Shown here: piece after piece, positions 41,061 through 52,353 of the stretch
How positions within the stretch are numbered: the first letter of the stretch is position 1
Layout of the letters: each line of letters begins with the position of its first letter
DNA from: Azoarcus sp.
GTDB lineage: Bacteria > Pseudomonadota > Gammaproteobacteria > Burkholderiales > Rhodocyclaceae
Length of the DNA stretch: 64,000 nt
Direction of reading: 5' to 3'
Assembly (NCBI GenBank): GCA_030656215.1
Contig: JAUSOD010000070.1
Coordinates: 1 to 64,000, forward strand
Notes under the pieces: generated by a model
What the model was told of the DNA's origin: nothing
Databases searched by the model: none
What the model saw: only the letters and a program-made list of their open reading frames with translations
Translations under genes and position numbers: made by a program

Positions 41061-42190
41061 ATCTGCCGATAGATGTCGCGGTACGCATTGTCGGGGTCGT
41101 ACTGAAAGCGCGCTCCCCCGTCGAAGGCGATGTTGCTGCTCGTCACCAGGTGGGGTGGGTCAACGTGGCCGCTCACCGGCTGTCGTGCCAGCAGGCGATT
41201 CAGCTCATCCACGAGCTGCCAGCCGTGAAGGTTGAGCGGCTCGGCGACGGTAGCGGTCTGGAACGTACCGGTCTGGATGCGCATGAATGCGGAGGCACTG
41301 CCATCGCCTGCCGAAAGCAGGCTGAGTCTGGTGTTCGGTAGCGCGGCCTTGATCAGTTCCGGCACGGCGTAGTCGAAGTAGATGTCGTTGATGGCCAGCG
41401 CATGGGTCCACCGCGCGCCGTGGCGGGTGAGCAGTTCGCGGGTCACCGCCGGCATGAGCGCTGCGCTCCCGGAAATCGGCACGTCCCGTATCTCGAGCAG
41501 GGTGCAGTCCGCGCAGGCGCGGATCACGTCGGCCATGGCCTTGGCCTTGGCCATTGCAATGCCAAAGTTCGAATCGGTGAAGATCACCACCCCGGCCCGC
41601 CCGGCAGAAGCGCTTACCGCTGCCATGGCGGTGATCCGGGCGACCTCCAGCGCGTCTGTCGACACGTTCATTGCCACCGGGCTGTCATCGACCGGCCCGG
41701 CCTTGGGGCCGACATGCCAGCCCACGATCGGTGTCTCTCGCTTGACGAAGGCGGTCAGCCGCGGGTGCATCTCGCCGGCGTCAACACCGACCAGGATCAG
41801 TCCGTCCGGGCGCGACCTCAGCGCGTCGCCCGCCGCCTTGTCCCGGCCGGCAGGAGTGCCGCGAGCGTCGAAGACCTTGACGCTCCAGTTCAACTCCTTC
41901 GCGGCTTCGTGGATGCCCTGTGCCACACCGAGGATTCCACCATTGCGCAGATCCTCGCTGATGATCGCGATCGACTTCCCCGTCTGTCCGGCAGGACCGG
42001 ACACTGGGCCCTGCCACCGGGGGCTGCGCTCGCTCGCTGCAGCAACCCTTTGCTGCATCTCGATCAGGGATGGGCGCGCGACGGCTTCGGCCGGTACTGG
42101 CTGCGCATTCAGCGCCGTATGACTGGACAAGGCTCCGATCACGCAGAGCCATGTGGCAATCCGCAGCGTCTTGAGCTGTTGCCAGATCAC
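41048..42190 (-). CDS. Periplasmic sugar-type substrate-binding protein (type I PBP fold)
   Basis: Signal peptide; SIAIISEDLRNGGILGVAQGIHEAAKELNWSVKVFDARGTPAGRDKAAGDALRSRPDGLILVGVDAGEM; overlaps the downstream kinase start by 13 bp. Confidence 0.85.
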   Translation of the reverse strand: MIWQQLKTLRIATWLCVIGALSSHTALNAQPVPAEAVARPSLIEMQQRVAAASERSPRWQGPVSGPAGQTGKSIAIISEDLRNGGILGVAQGIHEAAKELNWSVKVFDARGTPAGRDKAAGDALRSRPDGLILVGVDAGEMHPRLTAFVKRETPIVGWHVGPKAGPVDDSPVAMNVSTDALEVARITAMAAVSASAGRAGVVIFTDSNFGIAMAKAKAMADVIRACADCTLLEIRDVPISGSAALMPAVTRELLTRHGARWTHALAINDIYFDYAVPELIKAALPNTRLSLLSAGDGSASAFMRIQTGTFQTATVAEPLNLHGWQLVDELNRLLARQPVSGHVDPPHLVTSSNIAFDGGARFQYDPDNAYRDIYRQIWKR

Positions 42191-42344
42191 GTCACCTCCT
42201 CATTCTGTATATTTTTTTGCTCTCTCGATTATCCCCGCCTGAACAGCGGAAATCATTGAAAGACCTGCGGATAGTGTTGCATAGGTTACGACTAAAGGGG
42301 TATCGGTCCTGGATGATCGGTCCCTCGATGGTGGCCCTGCCAGC

Positions 42345-43130
42345 CTACTTCAACAGGCGTTTGCGCGTCAGCGCCAGCGCAACCCAGAAAGCCACCACCC
42401 CGTACCCCGCCAGCACCGCCAGATGCAGGCCGACGGCCTCCGGCAGCCGGCCCAGCAGCAGCGGGCGGGCAAGCTCGATCGCGTGCGACAGTGGCAGCAG
42501 CGAGGTGGCGGTGCGCAGCGCGGCCGGCAGTTGGTCGACCGGAAAGAACACGCCGGAAACCAGCATCATCGGGGTGACGAACAGGGTGAAGTAGTACATG
42601 AAAAAGTCGTAGCTCGGCGCCAGCGCGGTCATGATCAGCCCGAGCGCGGCAAAGCTGAGGCCGACCAGAAAGATCAGCGGCAACAGCCACAATACGTAGC
42701 GCGTGTCGACCAGGCCGAACAAACTCACCACCAGCAGGATCGCCGCACCCGACAGCAGCGCCTTGGACGCGGCCCACACCAGTTCGGCAAACACCACATC
42801 ATCGAGGGAGACCGGCGCATTGAGGATGGCGTCCCAGGTGCGCTGCACATGCATGCGCGAGAAGCTCGAATACAGCACCTCGAAAGTGGCGCTGTTCATC
42901 GTCGAATAGCACACCATGCCGGCGGCCAGAAAGCTGATGTAGGGCACCCCGCCCACCTCCGGCACAAGCATGCCGATGCCAAAACCGAGACCGAACAGGT
43001 AGATCACCGGATCGGCCAGGTTACCCAGCACGGAAGGCAGTGCGAGCTTGCGCCAGACGAGGAAGTTGCGTTGCCACACCGGGACGAAGCGGCGGGAGAG
43101 CACGGGAGGGCGCCAGGGGTTGGGGGTCAT
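42345..43130 (-). CDS. ABC-2 type (NodJ-like) transporter permease
   Basis: NFLVWRKLALPSVLGNLADPVIYLFGLGFGIGMLVPEVGGVPYISFLAAGMVCYSTMNSATFEVLYSSFSRM. Confidence 0.9.
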   Translation of the reverse strand: MTPNPWRPPVLSRRFVPVWQRNFLVWRKLALPSVLGNLADPVIYLFGLGFGIGMLVPEVGGVPYISFLAAGMVCYSTMNSATFEVLYSSFSRMHVQRTWDAILNAPVSLDDVVFAELVWAASKALLSGAAILLVVSLFGLVDTRYVLWLLPLIFLVGLSFAALGLIMTALAPSYDFFMYYFTLFVTPMMLVSGVFFPVDQLPAALRTATSLLPLSHAIELARPLLLGRLPEAVGLHLAVLAGYGVVAFWVALALTRKRLLK

Positions 43131-43217
43131 GGGAGCGCGTCACGATTTCTAGATTCGACGCGCTCATGCTAGCGCAGATCCGGCTCGGCGCTTTCCCCGG
43201 GCGCACCCGGGAGCTGC

Positions 43218-44705
43218 TCAGGACGGGGCGAGCTGTCCGCTCCGGGCGAGCCCGACGCAGCGGGCGGCCAGGATGGCAGTGGGGTCGAGCAGGACCACAG
43301 CCTGCTGCACGGCGGCCTCGATCCGGATCAGCGGGAGTTCGGTGCACCCGAGGATGATCGCTTGGGCGCCGTTTTCGGTCAGGTGGGCAATTGCGGCGGC
43401 GAGGTGCTCGGCGCACGTACCGGCGACGAACCCGGCCTTCACCCCTTCGCTGCCGTAGATCGCCTCCATGACCTGGCGCTGGTTTTCCGGATCGGGAACG
43501 AGCAGCGCCAGCCCCGCGGATTCGACGATCTCGTGATACACCCCGCTGGCCACCGTTCCGGACGTGGCCAGCAGTCCCACCCGGCTGACCTCAGGCAGTT
43601 GCGAGCGGATGTGCTGCACGACTTCGAACAGCATGTTCACGATCGGTATGCCGAGGTAGGGCTGGATGCGGTCGACATAGGCGTGGGCGGTGTTGCACGG
43701 AATCGCGATGGCGCTCGCGCCGTCGGCTTCGAGCCGCCTGCAGGTGGCGAGCAGGGCGATGGTGGGGTCTTCGCCGGTGCCGATCAGGTTTGCGGTACGG
43801 TCGGGGATCTGGGGGTTCTGCTCGACCACCATCTTGATATGGTCCTGGTCGCGTGCAGCCCGCGTGAGGGCCACGACCTTGTGCATGAAATCGACCGTGG
43901 CCGCCGGCCCCACGCCGCCCACCACGCCAAGCTTGAACTCGCGCACGGGGCGTTCCGTTTCGGCGGCCATGGCGTACTCGGCATAGACCAGATTGGAGTC
44001 GATCAGGGGCACCGCAACACGCGGCCGCAACAGGTCGATCAGTATCGGTACCTCGGTCATTCCCGGCACAATGATCTCCGCTCCCTTGGCCACAAGGTGC
44101 GCGCACACCTCGACCAGGGCGTCGACGCATTCGGCGCCATGATGTCCCGCCCGCACCCCGCTGCTGCCGTAGATCGCCGCCATCAGCCGTTCGGACTGGA
44201 CCTGGGGGTCGGGGTAGACGATGCGGACCCTGCCCGCGAACGCGCGCTCGAAAATGCCCGACTGCTGCACATAGGTCGACGTCAGCACGCCGATCGTGCG
44301 CACTGCAGCGTGCTCGCGCTCGACCCGGTCGAGCAGGGCGTCGAACATGCCGATCACGCGCATGTCGATTTCGGGGGTGATCTCGCGCAGGAAGGTGTGC
44401 GACAGGAAGCACGGCACCAGGGCAATGTCGATGCCGCGCGCCTCCATGTCCCTGAGCGCGTTGTAGACGTAGAACTTGCGCCGGGTCGGATCGTAGGTGC
44501 GCTCGCCAATCGCCGGCCCGTCTTCGAAGTGGCGCTGCTCGAAGGCGATGTCGGCGGCCGGCATCCCTTCGCTGCGCTGGGTCGCGCGGATCATCTTCAA
44601 CAGCAGATCCGCGCCCGCCACCGCCCCCAGGCCACCCACCACGCCGTACCTGCGCCTTGCCAGGGTGTTCTTGTTGCTCTTTGGCACCAATTGTCTCTCG
44701 ATCAT
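43218..44705 (-). CDS. Tandem-domain aspartate/glutamate racemase family protein
   Basis: Two consecutive racemase folds: RRRYGVVGGLGAVAGADLL...VPCFLSHTF...VPGMTEVP and KLGVVGGVGPAATVDFMHKV...IPCNTAHAY...LGCTELPLI. Confidence 0.9.
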   Translation of the reverse strand: MIERQLVPKSNKNTLARRRYGVVGGLGAVAGADLLLKMIRATQRSEGMPAADIAFEQRHFEDGPAIGERTYDPTRRKFYVYNALRDMEARGIDIALVPCFLSHTFLREITPEIDMRVIGMFDALLDRVEREHAAVRTIGVLTSTYVQQSGIFERAFAGRVRIVYPDPQVQSERLMAAIYGSSGVRAGHHGAECVDALVEVCAHLVAKGAEIIVPGMTEVPILIDLLRPRVAVPLIDSNLVYAEYAMAAETERPVREFKLGVVGGVGPAATVDFMHKVVALTRAARDQDHIKMVVEQNPQIPDRTANLIGTGEDPTIALLATCRRLEADGASAIAIPCNTAHAYVDRIQPYLGIPIVNMLFEVVQHIRSQLPEVSRVGLLATSGTVASGVYHEIVESAGLALLVPDPENQRQVMEAIYGSEGVKAGFVAGTCAEHLAAAIAHLTENGAQAIILGCTELPLIRIEAAVQQAVVLLDPTAILAARCVGLARSGQLAPS

Positions 44706-44752
44706 GTTGTGCTGGAGCAGGTCAGGGGGCGAGAGCCGCCCCCTGCTGCTGC

Positions 44753-46108
44753 TCAGGCGGATGTCCGCGCGGGCGCCGCCAAGCCCGCCTCCTCGGGCAC
44801 ACCCGGGTTGGCGAGGAGTTCGTCGGCCCGCAGGACGTGGGCCGTATCATAGACGGCCTGATCCAGTTCGCCTTCGCTGCGCGCAACCACGCAGGCCACT
44901 GCGCTGTCGCCGGCCACGTTCAAGGCCGTACGGGCCATATCGAGGATGCGGTCGATGCCGGCGATGATCGCAACGCCCTCCAGTGGCAAACCGACCGAGG
45001 CCAAGACCAGCGAGAGCATGATCAGCCCGGCGCCGGGCACACCGGCGGTGCCGATGGACGCCAGCGTTGCGGTCAGCACGATGGTCAGGTACTGGCTGGT
45101 ATTCAGGTCGAGGCCGTAGGCCTGGGCGATGAATACCACGCACACGCCCTGGTACAGCGCGGTGCCGTCCATGTTGATGGTGGCGCCCAGCGGCAGGACA
45201 AAGCTCGAGACTCGGCGCGACACCCCGAGATTGCGTTCGGCCGACATCATCGTGACCGGCAGCGTTCCCGAACTGGAGGTGCTGGTGAATCCGACCATCA
45301 CCGGCTCGATGCTGCCCTGGAAGTAGCGCACCGGGTTGAGCCCGGAGATGAACTTGATCATCCCCGCATAGACCACCAAGGCGTGGACGGCGCAGCCGAG
45401 ATAGACCATGGCGATGACTTTCGCCAAGGGTGCCAGCAGGTCGAACCCGTAGGTGCCTGCGACCCAGGTCATCAGCGCAAACACGCCGTAGGGGGCGAAG
45501 GAGATGATGATCGACGTCAGCTTATACATGACCTCGGCCGCAGACTCGAAGAAAGTCTTCACCGGCTTTGCAAGGTCTCCCGCAAGCACGATGGCCACCC
45601 CGAACAGGATGGCGAACACGATGATCTGCAGCACGTTGCCGGTCGCGAAGGCTTCGATGGGGTTGGTCGGCACGAGACCCAGGATGGTGTCGGTGACGGT
45701 CGGTGCGTCCTTAGCAGTGACCGCCTTGGCCGCACCGAGATCGATGCCGACGCCTGGTTTGAAGATGGTCGCCAGGGCAAGTCCGATCGAGATTGCTGCG
45801 GCTGTGGTCCCCAGATACAGGGCGAAGGTCTTGGCGCTGAGTCGCCCCATGGTGGAGAGATCCTGCAGCGAGGCCACGCCGGTGACCAGCGAAACGAAAA
45901 TCAGCGGCACGATCAGCATCTTGATGCCGCGGATGAAGAGGTCGCCGACCGGCTTGATGCTGGCGGCGAGGTCCGCGTTGCCGGTCTGGTTGAGCACCAC
46001 GCCCAGCACCAGGCCGAGCGTAAGGGCGATGAAAATCTGCTTCCAGAGCGGCATTCCGGTCCAGAACGTGAACAGCCCGCGACGGGCGTGTGAGGGGGCC
46101 TTCTTCAT
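44753..46108 (-). CDS. Dicarboxylate/amino acid:cation symporter (DAACS/GltP-DctA family)
   Basis: GFTSTSSSGTLPVTMMSAERNLGVSRRVSSFVLPLGATINMDGTALYQGV signature. Confidence 0.95.
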   Translation of the reverse strand: MKKAPSHARRGLFTFWTGMPLWKQIFIALTLGLVLGVVLNQTGNADLAASIKPVGDLFIRGIKMLIVPLIFVSLVTGVASLQDLSTMGRLSAKTFALYLGTTAAAISIGLALATIFKPGVGIDLGAAKAVTAKDAPTVTDTILGLVPTNPIEAFATGNVLQIIVFAILFGVAIVLAGDLAKPVKTFFESAAEVMYKLTSIIISFAPYGVFALMTWVAGTYGFDLLAPLAKVIAMVYLGCAVHALVVYAGMIKFISGLNPVRYFQGSIEPVMVGFTSTSSSGTLPVTMMSAERNLGVSRRVSSFVLPLGATINMDGTALYQGVCVVFIAQAYGLDLNTSQYLTIVLTATLASIGTAGVPGAGLIMLSLVLASVGLPLEGVAIIAGIDRILDMARTALNVAGDSAVACVVARSEGELDQAVYDTAHVLRADELLANPGVPEEAGLAAPARTSA

Positions 46109-46364
46109 GCTTGTCTCCTGATCCGCGCCCGGTTCGTCCGGGGCACGGTTGTCGTGTTATGTGCGTGCATGCAAAGCGCTGCCGCGGGTGGGACTAGGGC
46201 TCTTCGGTGGCCCTGATGATGGATTTATACGGCGCGGCTGACGGCTTGCCCAATTCTTCTTTTGGATGTGCCATGCAAAATATGCATTGGATGCTGCTTT
46301 CCGGTCATGGGGATAAACTGGCGGCGAAAAACCATGATGGGCGCAGGATCCGGCGGAGAGCGCG

Positions 46365-47267
46365 ATGGAAATGAACTGGCTTGAAGATTTTTTGACGCTG
46401 GCGATCACGCGCAATTTTTCGCGCGCTGCCGAACTGCGCAATGTCACCCAGCCGGCCTTCAGCCGGCGCATCCGCAATCTCGAGTATTGGGTTGGTGCGG
46501 TGCTGATTGACCGCAGTATTTTCCCGATCGGTCTGACGCCGGCGGGGGATGCCTTTCGCAAGACCGCCCAGGAGACGCTCGATACCCTGCGTTCCGGTCG
46601 GGAGGAGGCGCAGGGCTTCGTGCCCAAGGCCGGCGAGGTGGTCTCGATTGCCGCCTCGCACACGATCGCGGTGAGTTTCTTCGCGGACTGGCATGCGGGA
46701 CTTCAGGCGACCATCGGTCCGGTCAAGGCGCGGGTGATCGCCGACCATGTCGCCGGCTGCGTCGAGGCCCTGATCACCGGCACTTGCGACCTGATGTTGA
46801 CCTACAGCAGCCCGGCGCTGCCGACCTTGGCCGACATGGGCCGCTATCCTTCAACCCCGCTGGCGCATGAGCGGCTGGTGCCGGTCAGCGCGCCTGCGCG
46901 CAGCGGGTCGGCCCGGTATGCCCTGACCGGCCGGGAAGTACTTCCCTATCTGTGCTATTCGGGCAACAGCTACCTCGGACGCCTGACTGCCTCCGTGATC
47001 GAGCGCGAAGCGCTCGCGGGCAGGCTCGAGTTCCGCTATGAGTGTTCGATGTCGGATGTGCTCAAGCGAGGGGTACTGGCCGGTGCCGGGATTGCGTGGG
47101 TGCCCGAACTCGCGGTCCGCGACGAACTTGCGGCCGGTTCCCTCGTGCTGGCGGGCGAGGAGCGTCACACCGCGCCGCTGGGCATTTCGCTCTATCGCAA
47201 GGCGGAACTCAGCCGGCCGGAGGTCGAGCGGATCTGGGCGGCCTGTGTCGATCGGTTTGGGGCCTGA
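46365..47267 (+). CDS. LysR-family transcriptional regulator
   Basis: MEMNWLEDFLTLAITRNFSRAAELRNVTQPAFSRRIRNLEYWVGAVLIDR; divergent from the symporter. Confidence 0.94.
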   Translation: MEMNWLEDFLTLAITRNFSRAAELRNVTQPAFSRRIRNLEYWVGAVLIDRSIFPIGLTPAGDAFRKTAQETLDTLRSGREEAQGFVPKAGEVVSIAASHTIAVSFFADWHAGLQATIGPVKARVIADHVAGCVEALITGTCDLMLTYSSPALPTLADMGRYPSTPLAHERLVPVSAPARSGSARYALTGREVLPYLCYSGNSYLGRLTASVIEREALAGRLEFRYECSMSDVLKRGVLAGAGIAWVPELAVRDELAAGSLVLAGEERHTAPLGISLYRKAELSRPEVERIWAACVDRFGA

Positions 47268-47402
47268 TCGGTGGCCCGGCAGTCGGGGTCTACTACCCGT
47301 GCCAAGAGGCTATGCACAAGCGGCATCCCGTCATTCGCACACGGCATCAACCGGAATCCTGGTTTGGTCACAATGGGGCCTCCTCCCAACCGGAATCACA
47401 CC

Positions 47403-48806
47403 ATGTCCTCCTCCACCCGCATCGAACACGACCTCCTCGGCGATCGCGAAATTCCCGCCGACGCCTACTGGGGCATCCATACCCTGCGCGCGATCGAGAA
47501 CTTCCCGATCACCGGCCGCAAGATCGGCAGCTATCCCGAACTCATCCGTGCCATCGCGCTGGTCAAGCGCGCCGCTGCGCGCGCCAACGAGCAGCTCGGC
47601 CATCTGGACACGCGGCTTGCCGATGCCATCGCTGCCGCATGCGTCGACATCGAGGCGGGGCAACTCCACGACCAGTTCGCGGTGGACGTCATCCAGGGCG
47701 GCGCTGGCACCTCGACCAACATGAACGCCAACGAGGTCATCGCCAACCTCGCACTCGAAAAGCTCGGCCTGACCAAGGGCGACTACAAGGCCTTGAGCCC
47801 GCTCAATCACGTCAACATGGCGCAGAGCACCAACGACGTCTATCCGACCACGCTGAAGCTGGCGATCGTGTTCGGCATCCAGATCCTGCTCGACGCGATG
47901 CACGAACTGCAGGCCGCGTTCGAGGCCAAGGCGGGTGAATTCTCCGACGTGCTCAAGATGGGCCGCACGCAGTTGCAGGATGCGGTGCCGATGACGCTGG
48001 GCCAGGAGTTCATGACCTATGCGGTGATGATGGGCGAGGACATCGCCCGCCTGCAGGAAGCCACCGCGCTGATCCAGGAGGTCAACCTCGGCGCCACCGC
48101 GATCGGCACCGGGATCAACACCGACATCCGCTACGCCAGGATGGCCACCGAACTGCTGTCCGAGTTCTCCGGGGTCAAGCTGATTCCCGCCCACAACCTG
48201 ATCGAGGCAACCCAGGACACCGGCTCCTTCGTCCAGCTCTCGGGCGTGCTCAAGCGCATCGCGTGCAAGCTGTCCAAGGTGTGCAACGACCTGCGCCTGC
48301 TGTCGAGCGGACCGCAGGGCGGCTTGAACGAGATCAACCTGCCGGAGCGTGCGGCCGGCTCCTCGATCATGCCGGGCAAGGTCAACCCGATCATCCCCGA
48401 GGTGGTCAACCAGATCGCGTTCGAAGTCATCGGCAACGACGTGACCATCACCATGGCGTCCGAGGGCGGGCAGCTCCAGTTGAACGCGTTTGAACCGATC
48501 ATCGGCCACTCGCTATTCAAGAGCATCGAGCACCTGGCCGCAGGCTGCCGCACCCTGACCGAGAACTGCGTCAAGGGCATCACCGCCAACCGCGAACTGC
48601 TCGCCGAACGGGTGCGCTGCTCGGCCGGCCTGGCTACCGCGCTCAATCCCCATATCGGCTATGAGAACGCCACCTGGGCGGCGCGCGAAGCCCTGCGCAG
48701 CGGACGCAGCGTGGCCGAGTTGGTGCTGGAAAGGGGGCTGATGACGCAGGCGGCGCTCGACGAGGCCCTGCGTCCGGAAGTGCTGACTGCTCCGCGGGCG
48801 CTCTGA
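47403..48806 (+). CDS. aspA: Aspartate ammonia-lyase
   Basis: RIEHDLLGDREIPADAYWGIHTLRAIENFPITG...AGTSTNMNANEVIANLAL...GSSIMPGKVNPIIPEVVNQ. Confidence 0.94.
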   Translation: MSSSTRIEHDLLGDREIPADAYWGIHTLRAIENFPITGRKIGSYPELIRAIALVKRAAARANEQLGHLDTRLADAIAAACVDIEAGQLHDQFAVDVIQGGAGTSTNMNANEVIANLALEKLGLTKGDYKALSPLNHVNMAQSTNDVYPTTLKLAIVFGIQILLDAMHELQAAFEAKAGEFSDVLKMGRTQLQDAVPMTLGQEFMTYAVMMGEDIARLQEATALIQEVNLGATAIGTGINTDIRYARMATELLSEFSGVKLIPAHNLIEATQDTGSFVQLSGVLKRIACKLSKVCNDLRLLSSGPQGGLNEINLPERAAGSSIMPGKVNPIIPEVVNQIAFEVIGNDVTITMASEGGQLQLNAFEPIIGHSLFKSIEHLAAGCRTLTENCVKGITANRELLAERVRCSAGLATALNPHIGYENATWAAREALRSGRSVAELVLERGLMTQAALDEALRPEVLTAPRAL

Positions 48807-48907
48807 GCTCTCTGGATGAACGGCCTGCATCGGGCCTGGTTCAGGCAGGCCAGGGGTTTCGGCGCGGGTAAATGAACCCTGATGGTGTTGCAGGCTCCGG
48901 CTGCTGG

Positions 48908-49900
<993 letters not shown>

Positions 49901-50024
49901 AACGATCTCCTTGGCAAGCTACGATTGTATCAAGCCATGTGCATAAAAATTCGGGATGAATTTTTCTGCCTCGTGCTGCGCGGCGCGCCAATATTGCCAA
50001 GTGGAGTCCGGGCGTCAGAGTTCG

Positions 50025-51062
50025 TCAGTCCCGCAGTTCCCGCCCGGTAAGCTTCAGGAACACGTCTTCCAGGTTGGCCGGGCGGTGCAGGTAGCGCAGG
50101 CCGGGCTGGGTGGCGAGGTGGGCGAGGAGCGCGGCGGGGTCGTGCAGGTAGCAGAAGGCGGTTTCGCCGCTGATCTCGTGGCGTTCGGCCAGCGCGGTGG
50201 CGTGGGTGGCGGCCCACGCCGCAGCGCCGCCGCCGTACCCGCTTGCACCGCTTTCGCGCCCATTGTGGCCGTTCCACTCGCCGAACACTTCCACCACCTG
50301 CGGTTCGATCTGTGCCGCGATCACCTCGCGCGGGCTGCCGTGGGTGAGCATGCGGCCGGCGTCGAGAATGGCGAGCTGATCCGAAAGGCGCTCGGCTTCG
50401 TCCATGAAATGGGTGGTGAGCAGCACCGTGGTGCCGCTGCGGATAAGTTGCTTGAGACGATCCCAGATCAGGTGGCGGGCCTGCGGGTCGAGGCCGGTGG
50501 TGGGCTCGTCGAGCACCAGCAGTTCGGGGCGGTTGACCAGTGCGCGGGCGAGCGTGAGGCGCCGCTTCATGCCGCCCGACAGCGACTGGATGCGTGCGTC
50601 GCGCTTGCCCTCGAGCCCGGCAAAGGCGAGCAGTTCGGGAATGCGGGCGCGGATCTCGGCGTCCTTGAGGCCGAAGTAGCGGCCATAGACGAGCAGGTTT
50701 TCGGCGCAGGTGAAGTCGGGGTCGAGGTTGTCCATCTGCGGCACGATGCCCACCCGCATGCGGGCTTCGCGGGCTCGTTCGGGTACCGGTTCGCCACACA
50801 GGCGGATGGTGCCGGCGCTGGGGGCAGCGAGTCCGAGTGCGCAGCGCAGCGTGGTGGTCTTGCCCGCACCGTTGGGGCCGAGCAGGGTGAAGCACTCGCC
50901 CGCGCGCACCTCGAGATCGATGCCGCGCACCACCTCGGCATCGCCGTAGTGCTTGACCAGGCCGCGAATGACGAGGGGCGACGGGCGCTCGTTCCCTGCG
51001 ATGGCGGCGTGGGCAGTGGTCGTCGGCGTGTGCAGTGCAGTGGCCAGTGCGGCGCTCATCAC
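50025..51062 (-). CDS. ABC transporter ATP-binding protein (NodI-like)
   Basis: [19 protein letters not shown] (Walker A), [33 protein letters not shown]. Confidence 0.95.
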   Translation of the reverse strand: MMSAALATALHTPTTTAHAAIAGNERPSPLVIRGLVKHYGDAEVVRGIDLEVRAGECFTLLGPNGAGKTTTLRCALGLAAPSAGTIRLCGEPVPERAREARMRVGIVPQMDNLDPDFTCAENLLVYGRYFGLKDAEIRARIPELLAFAGLEGKRDARIQSLSGGMKRRLTLARALVNRPELLVLDEPTTGLDPQARHLIWDRLKQLIRSGTTVLLTTHFMDEAERLSDQLAILDAGRMLTHGSPREVIAAQIEPQVVEVFGEWNGHNGRESGASGYGGGAAAWAATHATALAERHEISGETAFCYLHDPAALLAHLATQPGLRYLHRPANLEDVFLKLTGRELRD

Positions 51063-51670
51063 CCGGCGGGCGGGATGGTGGCGACGAAGCTGGGCCGGGT
51101 AAACAGGCGCTCGGCCAATGCGGTCAATGCCGGTCGGTCGGTGTGCCAGTCGAGTTGCGGCAGGCGCAGGTCGAGGTAGCCCAGCGCGACGCCGACGGTG
51201 ATGTCGCCCAGCTGCATTGCGTCGCCGTCGAGCCAGGTATGGCCGGAGGCGCGTTTTTCGAGCTCGTCCAGGCTGCGCCGGATCTTGTCGAACTGGCGCG
51301 CTATGCTCACCGAGCTTTGCTGGGCATCGGGCCGGCGGCCTTCAAGGTAGGCGCCGACTGCCGCATCGAGGATGCCGTCGGCCAGGGCCTCGGTCTGGCG
51401 CACGCGCACGCGTTCGATGCCGCCGGGGGGGAGCAGCGAGGGGTGCGCATCGAGCGTTTCGAGATAGCCGGCAATCACCGGCGAGTCGAAAAACACCTCG
51501 CCGCTGTCGAGCACCAGCGCCGGCACCTTGCCCAGCGGATTGACCTCGGGAACCCGGGTGTTGGCCTCCCATGGCGAGTCGACGACGAGTTCGAAGGGCA
51601 GCTGCTTCTCGGCGAGCAGGATGCGGATCTTGCGTGCGTAGGGGCTGGTGAGCGAGGCGAGGAGTTTCAT
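51059..51670 (-). CDS. Glutathione S-transferase family protein
   Basis: [70 protein letters not shown]. Confidence 0.93.
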   Translation of the reverse strand: MKLLASLTSPYARKIRILLAEKQLPFELVVDSPWEANTRVPEVNPLGKVPALVLDSGEVFFDSPVIAGYLETLDAHPSLLPPGGIERVRVRQTEALADGILDAAVGAYLEGRRPDAQQSSVSIARQFDKIRRSLDELEKRASGHTWLDGDAMQLGDITVGVALGYLDLRLPQLDWHTDRPALTALAERLFTRPSFVATIPPAG

Positions 51671-51684
51671 CGGAGTCTCCTGGG

Positions 51685-52353
51685 TCAGCCGCGTGGCGCG
51701 GCGGCGGCTACATTGCGGGCGATCAGGTCGCGGATCAGGTGCAGCTTGCCGTGAAAGAAATGATCGGCGCCGGGAATGACGATCACCGGCAGCTCCTGCG
51801 GTCGTGCCCAGTCGAGCACATTGGACAGCGCCACGGTTTCGTCGAGTTCGCCATGGACGACGAGCGTGGGGATGCTCTTGGGTACCGGCGGGGTGTCATA
51901 GCTGCGCGCGCCGTCGGCGGCAAGCCCGGCTGCAGTGCCCACCAGCACCAGCTGGCGCGGTGGGTTGATGTCCTCGGCGAGACGGTTGGCGATACGGGTC
52001 TGGATGAAGCCGCCGAAGGAGAAGCCGCCCAGCGCCAGCGGCAGGCTGCCCCAGCGCGACTGTGCCCAGGCGATCACCGACAGCATGTCCTCGGTTTCGC
52101 CATTGCCGTGGTCGTGTTCGCCCTCGCTCTTGCCCACCCCGCGAAAATTGGGGCGGATGGCGGCAAAGCCGAGGTCGCGGTAACTGCGTGCCAGGGTGTG
52201 CGCCACCTTGTTGGTGTTGGCACCGCCGAACAGCGGATGCGGATGGCACACCAGGGCGATCCCGCGCACGGTTTCGGGCGCATCGATCAGCACTTCGATG
52301 GCGCCGGCGGGGCCGCGCAGCAGGGCGGATTCGGTAGGTAGCGGGCGGCTCAT
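51685..52353 (-). CDS. Alpha/beta hydrolase (dienelactone-hydrolase-like)
   Basis: GIALVCHPHPLFGGANTNKVAHTLARSYRDLGFAAIRPNFRGVGKSEGEHDHG, GGFSFGG nucleophile elbow. Confidence 0.92.
   Translation of the reverse strand: MSRPLPTESALLRGPAGAIEVLIDAPETVRGIALVCHPHPLFGGANTNKVAHTLARSYRDLGFAAIRPNFRGVGKSEGEHDHGNGETEDMLSVIAWAQSRWGSLPLALGGFSFGGFIQTRIANRLAEDINPPRQLVLVGTAAGLAADGARSYDTPPVPKSIPTLVVHGELDETVALSNVLDWARPQELPVIVIPGADHFFHGKLHLIRDLIARNVAAAAPRG

Noticed and set aside
44657-46093. 478-aa plus-strand ORF opposite the DAACS symporter
   Set aside because: The minus strand carries the symporter signature; this frame is rich in Gly/His/Asp without domain features
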